From VRUE01 sp036376775 (GTDB lineage: Bacteria; Actinomycetota; Thermoleophilia; Solirubrobacterales; 70-9), in assembly GCA_036376775.1 (NCBI GenBank), contig DASUZP010000053.1, positions 1-47,807 on the forward strand: DNA of 47,807 nucleotides, in the 5' to 3' direction. This document shows, piece by piece, positions 30,496 to 39,150 of this stretch (its first letter is position 1; each line of letters begins with the position of its first letter). Below the pieces are notes generated by a model. The model made no database searches and was not told the DNA's origin. It was given only the letters and a program-made list of their open reading frames with translations. The translations under genes were made by a program, and so were the position numbers.

Positions 30496-31527
30496 GTGGA
30501 TCCATCCCAATCCACACCGGTGGGGACGGGCGAGCGTTCACGTTCGCCCCAGCCGAGTCTCGTCGTAGGCGGAGGGCTGCTCGGCTCTCACGTCGCTCTG
30601 CGGCTCGCCGCGGCGGGACACCCGACCACCGTCTTCAGCCGCTCGTTCAACCCGCTGCTCCTTGCAGCCGCGGCCGACAAAGGCATTCGGCTGGTGGAGG
30701 GAGCGGTCGAGCTTTCGACGCCGCTGGCGAAGGAGATCGACACGGCGGACATCATCTTCTACACGGCGGGCTCGAGCACGCCGGGCGCTTCGGACCGCGA
30801 TCCCGCTGCTTCGCTCGTCGGCTCGGTGGCGCCCGCGGTCGCCCTGCTCGAGCAGGTTCGGCGCGCGGGGGGGCGGCGAGTGGCCCTTGCGTCCTCGGGT
30901 GGCACCGTCTACGGGTGTCCGACGACCTTTCCGACGCCGGAGGATGCGCCACTGGAGCCGATCTCGGTCCACGGTCTCAATGCGGTTGCCCTGGAGCGCT
31001 ACGCGCAGTTCTTTGCCGACCGGCACTCGCTCGACCTGGTCGTGCTGCGGTACTCGAACCTCTATGGCCCTGGCCAGCTTGCGCAGCGCAGCCAGGGTGT
31101 CGTTGCTGCCTGGGGTCGGGCGATCATGGCCGGTGAGCCAATCGTCCTGTTCGGCGACGGTTCGGTGCGCCGCGACTTCGTCTACGCGGACGACGCGGCC
31201 GAGGCGACGGTCTTCGTTGCCCTGAATCCCGCTGCGCACGGCGCCTACAACGTCGGCACCGGCTGCGCCTCCTCACTCCGAGAGGTTCTCGATGTGGTCG
31301 AGGATGTCGTCGATCAGCCGTTCGTCGTGGAGACCCGGGAAGCTCGCGAGGTTGACGTGCCGCTGGTCGAGCTCGACTGCTCGCGGATCAGGGCGCTCAC
31401 CGGGTGGGCGCCGACAACGGAGCTGCGTGACGGCGTGGCGGCGAGCTGGGAGTGGCTCCGCGGTCTGAATATGGGTGGCGTGCAACCTGCGGTCGAACCA
31501 AGTGCCGGGGCCTCGCGGCCCCGATAG
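30496..31527 (+). CDS. NAD-dependent epimerase/dehydratase-like protein lacking catalytic Tyr and Lys
   Basis: This 343-residue extended SDR has SLVVGGGLLGSHVALRLAAA as cofactor-binding motif and ALASSGGTVYG at the catalytic Ser/Thr strand. RYSNLYGPGQLAQRSQGVVA, LFGDGSVRRDFVYADDAAEA and YNVGTGCASSLREVLDVV are as in UDP-glucose 4-epimerases. The YxxxK site reads VHGLNAVALE, so Tyr becomes His and Lys becomes Ala (codons around 30967-30996). Binding of NAD and nucleotide sugar looks possible, but ordinary epimerase or dehydratase chemistry does not. It may be a regulator, a binding protein or an enzyme with altered chemistry. GTG 30496 lies 7 nt after an AT-rich box. Confidence 0.75.
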   Translation: MDPSQSTPVGTGERSRSPQPSLVVGGGLLGSHVALRLAAAGHPTTVFSRSFNPLLLAAAADKGIRLVEGAVELSTPLAKEIDTADIIFYTAGSSTPGASDRDPAASLVGSVAPAVALLEQVRRAGGRRVALASSGGTVYGCPTTFPTPEDAPLEPISVHGLNAVALERYAQFFADRHSLDLVVLRYSNLYGPGQLAQRSQGVVAAWGRAIMAGEPIVLFGDGSVRRDFVYADDAAEATVFVALNPAAHGAYNVGTGCASSLREVLDVVEDVVDQPFVVETREAREVDVPLVELDCSRIRALTGWAPTTELRDGVAASWEWLRGLNMGGVQPAVEPSAGASRPR

Positions 31528-31546
31528 GCGAAGCGGGCGAGGCGGC

Positions 31547-32410
31547 GTGGAGATCTTCAGCGATTCTGTTTGGCAGATGACCTTGGGCGAGCGGGCGGCG
31601 ATCGAGGGTGTGCTCGCCCAGCTCAAGCCGCGGCTTGCGATTGAGATCGGGTCGGCCGAGGGCGGCGGCCTGCGTCGTATCGCCGCGCACTCCGAGGAGG
31701 TGCATTCCATCGACCTGGTCTCGCCCCAGGTGCCGGTCGAGGAGATGCCAAATGTCACCCTGCACACGGGCGATTCGCACCAGCTTCTTCCCGAGGCGCT
31801 GGAGCGGTTCGCCGAGCAGGGGCGCAAGGTCGACTTCGTGCTCGTCGACGGGGATCATTCCGCGGAGGGCGTCAGGCGCCACCTCGATGATCTGCTTTCG
31901 TCGCCCGTCGTCGCCGACACGGTCATCCTCATCCACGACGTCACCAACGAGCAGGTCCGGTCCGGCCTCGACGCAGTTCCGTACGCCGCTTATCCGAAGG
32001 TCGCGCACGTGAATCTCGACTTCGTGCCGGGATACATGCGCCGAGAGCCAGACCGTCGTCATGAGCTTGCGGGCGGCCTCGGCCTCGTGATCGTCGATGC
32101 GACGCGGACCGCCTACTTTCCGGCAGTGCCGGTCATCGAGGACCGCTACTACGCGGCAGGGAATCTCTACCCGCGGGTGCGCGACCTGGTGGTCGCCGCC
32201 GAGCGCGGCGAACCGACCTCTCCGGCGGAGGTCCGGGCGCAGCGCACGCTCGCCGAGGAGCTGACCGCGGTTGAGGAGGAACGCGAGCGCTACCGGGCCC
32301 TGTCCGACACCGTGACCGGTTCGCTCAGTTGGAGGATTACCGCGCCGCTGCGAGCTGCCATGCACGGGGCGCGCCGTGCGGCGACGAAGGCGCCCGACAG
32401 CGGCTCGTAG
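31547..32410 (+). CDS. SAM-dependent methyltransferase (Methyltransf_24/CmcI-like) with SLSWRIT tail
   Basis: This 287-residue protein begins at GTG 31547 behind GCGAGGCGGC; longer in-frame starts lie inside the previous gene. LAIEIGSAEGGGLRRIAA is SAM motif I, VHSIDLVSP motif II, and KVDFVLVDGDHSAEGVRRHL the acidic DGDH motif of this class. VILIHDVTNEQVRSGL follows. These enzymes often methylate sugars (for example macrocin-type O-methyltransferases), using an Asp/His metal site. The C-terminus has a short coiled coil and TGSLSWRITAPLRAAM. That tail matches the end of the small protein at 18767-19003. Sugar O-methylation is the likely role. Confidence 0.8.
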   Translation: MEIFSDSVWQMTLGERAAIEGVLAQLKPRLAIEIGSAEGGGLRRIAAHSEEVHSIDLVSPQVPVEEMPNVTLHTGDSHQLLPEALERFAEQGRKVDFVLVDGDHSAEGVRRHLDDLLSSPVVADTVILIHDVTNEQVRSGLDAVPYAAYPKVAHVNLDFVPGYMRREPDRRHELAGGLGLVIVDATRTAYFPAVPVIEDRYYAAGNLYPRVRDLVVAAERGEPTSPAEVRAQRTLAEELTAVEEERERYRALSDTVTGSLSWRITAPLRAAMHGARRAATKAPDSGS

Positions 32411-32413
32411 CCC

Positions 32414-34435
32414 ATGGCTGACGCGCGCACCCATCGCTTCGCGCTTGTCTCGCGCGAGGTCTACCCGTTCGATGGCGGTGGAATCGGCGAGTACATCGTT
32501 TCGTGCTCGCGCCTGCTCGCCGGCGTCGGTGAGGTGACGATATTCACCTCGAGCAAGCACGAGGAGTCGTTCCACGCGATGATGGCGGCTGCCGATCCGC
32601 GCTTGCCGCCGCCAGGAGTCCATATGGCGTTCGTTCCGGAGCCGGAGCCCGACGAGATCGGCAGCTATTTCTCCCCACTCCACCTCTACAGCGCGCGCGT
32701 GCTCGAGACGCTCCGCCGGCATTACGGACGTCGCGGGCCCAGCCTCGTGGAGTTCTCCGACTACCTCGGCGAGGGCGCGATCACCGCTCAGGCGAGACGG
32801 GCGGGGGACCCGATGCTGCGGGCAACCAGAGTCGGCGTACGCCTCCACACGACCGCCGAGGTCTGCGCGGTGCTCGACGGCTACGTCGACCCGGGCTTCG
32901 AAAGGCGGGTGACCTACGAGCTCGAGCGGATCGCGCTGCGGGACGCCGACGCGATCCTGTGGCCGGGGGGCGATACGTTCGAGTTCTACAAGCGCTTCTA
33001 CGGGCCGGCGCTGGCCTCTCCAAGGTTGATCCGCAACCCGTTCCCAGCTCGGGACGACGTTAGTCGCATCGAGCAGCCGCCCGACGCTGCGGCGCCGCTT
33101 CGTTTGCTGTACCTCGGGCGATTCGAGCGGCGAAAGGGGGTCCAGAACCTGCTCCGCGCTGTCTCCTCGATCGAGAGCAACGACCTCCACCTGACGCTGC
33201 TCGGCGGTGACACCGACACCGCGCCGCTCGGAACCTCGATGCGAGCACAGCTCGAACTGGTCGCCTCCGGCGATCCGCGGATCGAGTTCCTCGATGCAGT
33301 ACCGCGCTCCGAGCTCGCTCGGGTGATCCGTGCCCACGACGCCGTTGTCCTTCCATCTCTGTGGGAGGCATGGCCGTATGTGGGGCTTGAGACCCTGCGC
33401 CTCAACCGGCCACTGATTGCCACGCCCACCGGGGGCTTCACCGAGATGGTTCGTCCCGACGTCAACGGCTGGCGTACCGACGAGGTGGGGGCGGATCACC
33501 TCGCTGAGCTCATCGAGCGACTGATATTCGATCGCGATGCGGTTGAGCGACCTCGGCTGGAGGAGCTGCCTGCGATGACGTTCGCCGAGCTCACCGATGA
33601 GCCGGAGATTCTCGAGGCTTACGACTCGCTTCTGCGCGAGCCGGCGCGGTGGGATCCGCCCAGCGCGCCCTCGCGCCCTCGCGCGGATACCCCCCGGCGG
33701 GCGGCAGTGGAACCGGCGCGAGACCCGCTCGTGTCGGTGGTGATCCCTTACTACCGTCTTCACGAGCACGTCGAGGAGACGGTCGAGTCGATCTTCGCGC
33801 AGACGTATCCCCGGCTCGAGGTGATCATCGTCAACGACGGGTCGTTCTACGACGCCGACTGGGTCCTGGGCGAGCTCGCCGCCCGCTACCCACTTGCCGT
33901 GCTTACGCAGATGAATGCTGGGCTTGGTGCCGCGCGCAACTTCGGAATCTCCCAGTCGCGCGGCCGCTATATCGTTCCACTGGACCCCGACGACCTGCTC
34001 GAGCCGACCTACATCGAGCGCGGTGTGACGCTGCTCGAGTCGCAGCCCGACCTGGCTTACGTCAGCTCCTGGACGCGCTACGTCGACCAGGACGGCTTCG
34101 AGCTCGAGCCGTCAGACCAGGGCTACCAGCCCCTGGGAAACATGAGCGAGCTCGTCCGAGACATGAACGTTGCGGGGGTCGCTACCGCGGTGATTCGGCG
34201 CCACGTCTTCGACCTGGGTTTCGCCTACAGTCATGACCTCACGAGCTATGAGGACTGGAGCCTCTACCGCGACCTCGGCGAAAACGGGTACGAGGGCATC
34301 ATCATTCCCGAGCGGCTGTTTCGGTATCGGATCCGCCCCGAGTCGATGTTCCGGCAGATCGGGATGCCGAGAGCGGATCGGCTGAAGGGGGAGCTTGGCA
34401 CGCACCTGAGGGAGGGAAGGATCAAATGGACGTAA
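32414..34435 (+). CDS. Two-domain glycosyltransferase, GT4 + GT2
   Basis: This 673-residue protein carries an N-terminal GT-B/GT4 unit (about residues 1-400). That unit has SREVYPFDGGGIGEYIVSCS, LLYLGRFERRKGVQNLLRAV and PSLWEAWPYVGLETLRLNRP, the donor-site E-x7-E region. A Pro/Arg-rich linker joins it to a GT2 domain (about 437-670) with SVVIPYYRLHEHVEETVESI, EVIIVNDGSFYDADWV, IVPLDPDDLLEPTYI and LTSYEDWSLYRDLGENG. Both domains keep their key acidic residues, so two successive sugar additions by one polypeptide are plausible. The gene lies 3 bp after the methyltransferase, and the next gene starts 10 bp before its stop. Confidence 0.88.
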   Translation: MADARTHRFALVSREVYPFDGGGIGEYIVSCSRLLAGVGEVTIFTSSKHEESFHAMMAAADPRLPPPGVHMAFVPEPEPDEIGSYFSPLHLYSARVLETLRRHYGRRGPSLVEFSDYLGEGAITAQARRAGDPMLRATRVGVRLHTTAEVCAVLDGYVDPGFERRVTYELERIALRDADAILWPGGDTFEFYKRFYGPALASPRLIRNPFPARDDVSRIEQPPDAAAPLRLLYLGRFERRKGVQNLLRAVSSIESNDLHLTLLGGDTDTAPLGTSMRAQLELVASGDPRIEFLDAVPRSELARVIRAHDAVVLPSLWEAWPYVGLETLRLNRPLIATPTGGFTEMVRPDVNGWRTDEVGADHLAELIERLIFDRDAVERPRLEELPAMTFAELTDEPEILEAYDSLLREPARWDPPSAPSRPRADTPRRAAVEPARDPLVSVVIPYYRLHEHVEETVESIFAQTYPRLEVIIVNDGSFYDADWVLGELAARYPLAVLTQMNAGLGAARNFGISQSRGRYIVPLDPDDLLEPTYIERGVTLLESQPDLAYVSSWTRYVDQDGFELEPSDQGYQPLGNMSELVRDMNVAGVATAVIRRHVFDLGFAYSHDLTSYEDWSLYRDLGENGYEGIIIPERLFRYRIRPESMFRQIGMPRADRLKGELGTHLREGRIKWT

Positions 34436-35379
34436 AGGAGCGACTAACTCTCGAGGAGATCACCGAGCACACGCTGATCGCCTGCGAGCACCGCCACCGG
34501 TACGAGATCGCTGCCGAGCTGACCTCCGGACTGCGGGTGGTCGATCTGTGCTGCGGCTCCGGTTATGGTGCGGCGATCCTGGCCGAGCGTGCCGGCGTCG
34601 TCCACGGGGTCGACATCGATGTTGCGACGATCGATCTCGCGGCGGCGACTGTCGGGCGCGAGACCAAGGCGACGTTCGAGGCACGAGACGCGGTGGAGTT
34701 CCTTCGTGCCGAGAACCTCGCCGAGCGCTTCGACGCGATCGTCTGCTTCGAGGGCCTGGAGCATCTGCCCGACGCGGAGGCTGCCCTGCGGGAACTGCAA
34801 CGTCATGCCAAAGCCGGCGTGCGGATACTCGCCTCGATCCCGAACAGCAAAGCTTTTGAGGAGGACAACGAGTTCCATCTCACCGATTATGGCTGGGAGG
34901 AGGTCCACGCGGTCCTGGAAGGGTTCGATGATGCGGTACTAATGTTCCAGCACCTGGCGGAGGGCTCGGTCGTGCTCGCCGACGGAGCGGACGAGCTCGA
35001 CGCCCGTCTGGTGCACATGGACTACGGGGAGCCCGAGTTCGCCAACCACTTCATCATCGCCGCCGGATTCGACCCCGACATCGTGCGGGCCACCCACAGG
35101 GCGCGGACGCAGCTCGTGCTCGCCCCGGTCTACAACCGCTACATGAAGAGCCTGGAGCGGGCTAACGTCCAGCTCCGCCGCCGCAACGCCCAGCTCGCCC
35201 GCGGTCTGATCGGGCGTGCGGACTCGGGCGCTGCCTCATTCGTGAGCCGACTCGAGCAGCGGGTGACGGAGCTCGAGGCGGAGCTGGAGGCGAGCGCGCA
35301 GGAGCTCGCGGCGGCGCGCGTCCGCCAGGACCCACGACCCGGCCGTCTGAGAGGCCGTCTGCGGCGGCTGCTGCGCTGA
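34426..35379 (+). CDS. SAM-dependent methyltransferase with C-terminal coiled coil
   Basis: The 317-residue protein starts at ATG 34426 behind GGAGGGAAGG, overlapping the previous gene by 10 bp. LRVVDLCCGSGYGAAILAER is SAM motif I, GVDIDVATIDLA motif II, and FDAIVCFEGLEHLPDAEAAL the post-motif of Methyltransf_11/23 enzymes. The last 90 residues form a charged coiled coil (SLERANVQLRRRNAQLARG; LEQRVTELEAELEASAQELA) ending in a basic tail, RLRGRLRRLLR. Such coiled coils in polysaccharide methyltransferases can act as molecular rulers or scaffolds, as in WbdD. Whether that applies here is speculation. Confidence 0.82.
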   Translation: MDVKERLTLEEITEHTLIACEHRHRYEIAAELTSGLRVVDLCCGSGYGAAILAERAGVVHGVDIDVATIDLAAATVGRETKATFEARDAVEFLRAENLAERFDAIVCFEGLEHLPDAEAALRELQRHAKAGVRILASIPNSKAFEEDNEFHLTDYGWEEVHAVLEGFDDAVLMFQHLAEGSVVLADGADELDARLVHMDYGEPEFANHFIIAAGFDPDIVRATHRARTQLVLAPVYNRYMKSLERANVQLRRRNAQLARGLIGRADSGAASFVSRLEQRVTELEAELEASAQELAAARVRQDPRPGRLRGRLRRLLR

Positions 35380-35466
35380 ACTCGAACTTCGCAGCGATCT
35401 CGACGCAGTCGGCGGGTAATCCTTCGGCGGCCGCGCATCGTTCATTCCACCTCACCCCCGCCGCCG

Positions 35467-35472
35467 TATATT
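35467..35472 (+). promoter_or_regulatory. -10 element TATATT deciding the start at 35480
   Basis: TATATT is followed by 7 nt and GTG 35480, placing the transcription start on the start codon. It excludes the in-frame TTG at 35471, which lies inside the box. The 100-bp gap 35380-35479 otherwise shows no feature. Confidence 0.55.
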
Positions 35473-35479
35473 GCCCGGC

Positions 35480-38400
35480 GTGAGCGAGGGCCGGGTCCCA
35501 ATCCTCTACATCGCCCCCTGGGTTGATCTCGGCGGCTCGGACAAGGGCACGATTGATTGGTTCAAGAACCTAAGTCGCGATAGATGGGCGCCGTCGCTGA
35601 TAACCACCCAGCCGTCGGCCAATCGGTGGTTGCACCATCTCGAGCCTTACGCCGAGGAGGTTTGGGAGCTGCCAGACCTGATGCCGGGGAGTGCCTTTCC
35701 GGAATTCATCTTGGGCTTCATCGAAAGTCGTGGCGTACAGGTCGTGCACATCATGAACTCCAGGCTGGCGTTCGACCTTTTGCCGGACATCGCCTGTATT
35801 GCAGAACCTCCGGCGGTTGTTGTCCAGTTGCATGCCGAGGAGCCGAACCAGGCGGGCTATGTCCGCTATGTGACGCGACGCTACGGGAACATAGTCGACG
35901 CCTTCTCGGTGACCAGCCGGCACCTCAAGGAGACCGTCGCGAGTTATGAGATCGCGCCCAGCAAGATCGAGGTCATCTATTCGGGAGTAGATGGCAAGCA
36001 CGAGTTCGATCCGGCGCGCGTCGAGCCGCTTAGGCTCGACCGAGGCGGGGTGAGCAGAGTCCTCTGGCCTGGTCGCCTCGTTGAGCAAAAGGATCCGATG
36101 CTGGCGCTGGATGTGGCTGCCCGCGTTCGGGAACGCGGTGGTGAGTTCGTACTGGAGATGGTCGGGGACGGCCATCTGGGAGACATCGTGCGTGAGCGTG
36201 CCGAGCAGCTCGGTGTCACGGATGTCGTCAATTGGCATCCGCCATCCCAAGAGATGGCCCGGTGGTATCGGAGCGCTGACCTCATGTTGATGACGAGCGT
36301 TTACGAGGGCGTTCCGTATGTGATCTATGAGTCACTGGCCATGGGTGTCCCCGTCGTCGCGCCCGCACTGCCGGGAAACGTTGAGTTCATGGACGACGAC
36401 AGCGGAGTGCTGGTGGAACCACGCGACGCCGCCGATGGCTACGCCGATGCAATCGTCTCCTTGCTCGACAACGGCGAGCGACGCCGCGTTATGGGTGAAC
36501 GCTCGCGTCGGCGCATGCTGTCGGATTTCTCCTTGGACGAGATGGGTCGGCGTCACGACGCTCTGTACGAGCGCCTGCTGGGCGGCCGCCCGACGACCGC
36601 ACTCCGGCGCGTCGAAGTGGACCTTTCCAGCGAGCGGTATCGCCGGCCTCCCCTGAAACCCACTTCAGAGGGTTCCGCGCTGCCGTCCCACCTGTTGCTG
36701 ACTCGCGATCCACCACCCGAACCCACGGTCGGTGTGATCGTCCCTTGTTTTCGGCACGGGCTATTTCTCGAGACCTGCATCGACTCAATCAGGGCGCAGA
36801 CTCTGGCTCCCGACCGCATCGTCGTGGTCGACGACGGGTCTGACGACGTCGAGACCGTCGAGGCGCTCGCTCGTCTCGAGCAAGACCCGGATGTCTCCGT
36901 ACTGCGACAACCAGCCAATCTTGGACCCAGCGCCGCGCGCAATCGGGCGCTGGCTGAGCTCGGTACGAGCTACGTGTTGCCGATCGATGCCGACGACGAG
37001 TTGCTGCCCGACGCGTTGGAGCGAATGCAGGCGCAGCTGGAGCGGGCCCCAGACGACGTCGGCTTCATATACCCACATATCCAATACACGGGCAATCGGT
37101 GCGACTACGCCGAGTCCCCCGCCTACAACCTATGGCTGTTGATGCAGCAGAACTACTGTCCGGCGCCGGCGCTCTTCGACCGGAGGCTGTTCGAGGGGAC
37201 AGGAGTCAGTTATCCCGAGGAGATCCTCCACGGCCATGAGGACTGGGATCTGATCCTCCAGCTGGCTGAACGAGGGGTCCACGGGTTACCCGCCGACGGG
37301 CCTACCTTTCTCTATCGAAAGCAGGGGTTCAGCCGCGCCAACGCGGTCGACTACGGCCCCGATCTCTTCAATGCCGTGATCGAAGGACGCCATCCACGTC
37401 TCTACCGCGACCGCGAGGCGATCAAAGCACATTGGGCCCCGGCGCTCTCAATCGTGTTGCTTGACGATGACGACTGCGCGTGGGCGCCGAGCGATCTTTC
37501 CCGGCTGACCGCGCAAACCTGGCGAGATTTCGAGTTGCTGGCGCGAAGGGATCTGGCCGATGGAGTGAAAGTCGTCGCCGGCGGGTCCGAAGCGCCTCTG
37601 GTCTGGTTGCAGAGCGCAATCCACCAGGCGCGTGGACGCTGGGTCCTTCTCCTACCCCGCTCCGCCTCCGCCGTATTGGAGAGCCCGTCCTTTGCTGAGC
37701 AACTTCTCCACACGTTTGTCGTCAATGAGGGTGTGCTCGGCACCGTTCTGGCCGATTGGCCCGGGCACCGTCGCCACGCCTTCGCTCAACTCGGTGATGT
37801 GGAGCGACTGTCGGCCAGGCCTGCCGCCGTGGCATTTGAGCGGTTGACCTGGGGCCGCATCCCGGAGCTGCGCTTGGGGTTGGAGGACTCGCCGCTTGCC
37901 GACATCGCAGTTGGCTTGCAGGCGCACGGCCGTATCCAATGGCGGCTGGCGCCCGCCTCCGGATCGAGCATGCCGTGGCGAAGACGCCCGGATCGGGGCC
38001 CAGCGGAGGCTGTGTCGCTTGACGTCAACCTGCCGAAGCAGGAGGGGCCCGAGATGGCGGCTCGCAAGATGATCCTGCACCAGCCCCCGCAATTGCCGGA
38101 GCTCAGGCCCGGTGCGATGCGCCGGTGGAGGAAATCGGAACCATGGCTCCCACCCCAATCGCTGCTGCTGTGTCGCCACGTCGACCCCAAGACCGGGCTG
38201 AGGATGGTGACCGCGGGTCGTGAGTCGCCCCGCGGTTACGCGTTCGAGCACGTCATTGGATCTGTCCATCGATTCCCCGCACCAGACACGAAACGTCTGA
38301 TTCACGCCGACAACCGGTTCGCGACGAGCAACGAGCAGGGCGATCTAGCCGAAGGCGAATACGACCTTGGATACATCGAGCAGAAACAGCTGCCCATGCT

Positions 38401-39127
38401 CGAGCGCCTAGAGCTGCGGCGTGTGACGCGAACCGGCCAGGAGATCCTCATGGCAGGTCCAGACGACCCGCTCCTCCACGAGTCCGAGCAGATCGACGCG
38501 CTCGGCTGGATAGAGCCCTGCCCCATCCGTCCTCGTGCTGGCGACGTCCTGCGCGCGGGTCCCTGGGCGGTCGTCGGCCTGCGTCGGCAGGTCGACGATC
38601 GGACATGGAGGCACCGCTATCGTGCCGGTGCGTTCGGAGGGGAGGAGGGAGGCTTGCTGCTCGGCTCGCTCAACCGCTATGCCCTGCCGGGCACGGTGGC
38701 GCTGCAGCTGCGGCCCGACGGTCGCCTGGCAAGCGAGCTCGTCACGCCCGGGCGCGCCAGCCGCGACCCCCGCAAGGTGGGGGGCTGGCTCGTCGAACCC
38801 CTTGTCGCGGATCGTGAGGCGGGCGTACGCGCTCGCGGCGCCGCCTCCCGCCTGCGACATCTCGCGCGCAACTACCGCGAGCGCCGGCTCGCCGACGAAG
38901 AGGGAGAGATCCTCGGCTACCTGCTGCGCCAGCTCATGCCGGGTTGCAGCATCCTCTACAGCACGATCCACCCGGTTACCGGAGACCAGCTCGTCACCCG
39001 CGTGCCCGGCGAGGCGATCGAGGCCGGCTACGTAATGGACGGCATCCTCGGTGCGATCTTCGACCCGCCCGAAGGCACGGCCGCTCCCCCCGAGGAGATG
39101 GCCTGGGCACGGGTCTCGCGCGGCTGA
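35480..39127 (+). CDS. Very large multidomain glycosyltransferase, GT4 + GT2 + repeat-bearing C-terminus
   Basis: This 1215-residue protein has a GT4 unit at about 1-375 (RVPILYIAPWVDLGGSDKGT; RVLWPGRLVEQKDPMLALDV; SVYEGVPYVIYESLAMGVPV). A GT2 domain follows at about 416-640 (TVGVIVPCFRHGLFLETCID; RIVVVDDGSDD; LPIDADDELLPDALERM; HGHEDWDLILQLAERGV). Residues 640-890 form a weak GT2-like or linker region. The last 320 residues contain about four degenerate units with T-G...T...G-Y/W-x-x-E/D-x-x-x-G patterns near 894, 975, 1060 and 1156. They resemble the short repeats at the ends of some secreted proteins (DUF5648-like). This is much longer than usual glycosyltransferases. The function of the tail is unknown. 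Confidence 0.82.
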   Translation: MSEGRVPILYIAPWVDLGGSDKGTIDWFKNLSRDRWAPSLITTQPSANRWLHHLEPYAEEVWELPDLMPGSAFPEFILGFIESRGVQVVHIMNSRLAFDLLPDIACIAEPPAVVVQLHAEEPNQAGYVRYVTRRYGNIVDAFSVTSRHLKETVASYEIAPSKIEVIYSGVDGKHEFDPARVEPLRLDRGGVSRVLWPGRLVEQKDPMLALDVAARVRERGGEFVLEMVGDGHLGDIVRERAEQLGVTDVVNWHPPSQEMARWYRSADLMLMTSVYEGVPYVIYESLAMGVPVVAPALPGNVEFMDDDSGVLVEPRDAADGYADAIVSLLDNGERRRVMGERSRRRMLSDFSLDEMGRRHDALYERLLGGRPTTALRRVEVDLSSERYRRPPLKPTSEGSALPSHLLLTRDPPPEPTVGVIVPCFRHGLFLETCIDSIRAQTLAPDRIVVVDDGSDDVETVEALARLEQDPDVSVLRQPANLGPSAARNRALAELGTSYVLPIDADDELLPDALERMQAQLERAPDDVGFIYPHIQYTGNRCDYAESPAYNLWLLMQQNYCPAPALFDRRLFEGTGVSYPEEILHGHEDWDLILQLAERGVHGLPADGPTFLYRKQGFSRANAVDYGPDLFNAVIEGRHPRLYRDREAIKAHWAPALSIVLLDDDDCAWAPSDLSRLTAQTWRDFELLARRDLADGVKVVAGGSEAPLVWLQSAIHQARGRWVLLLPRSASAVLESPSFAEQLLHTFVVNEGVLGTVLADWPGHRRHAFAQLGDVERLSARPAAVAFERLTWGRIPELRLGLEDSPLADIAVGLQAHGRIQWRLAPASGSSMPWRRRPDRGPAEAVSLDVNLPKQEGPEMAARKMILHQPPQLPELRPGAMRRWRKSEPWLPPQSLLLCRHVDPKTGLRMVTAGRESPRGYAFEHVIGSVHRFPAPDTKRLIHADNRFATSNEQGDLAEGEYDLGYIEQKQLPMLERLELRRVTRTGQEILMAGPDDPLLHESEQIDALGWIEPCPIRPRAGDVLRAGPWAVVGLRRQVDDRTWRHRYRAGAFGGEEGGLLLGSLNRYALPGTVALQLRPDGRLASELVTPGRASRDPRKVGGWLVEPLVADREAGVRARGAASRLRHLARNYRERRLADEEGEILGYLLRQLMPGCSILYSTIHPVTGDQLVTRVPGEAIEAGYVMDGILGAIFDPPEGTAAPPEEMAWARVSRG

Positions 39128-39150
39128 GTCAGGCCACTAAGCTGGTCCGC

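Noticed and set aside
35471..35479. TTG 35471 as start of the large glycosyltransferase
   Set aside because: It lies within the TATATT -10 box, and GTG 35480 fits a leaderless start.
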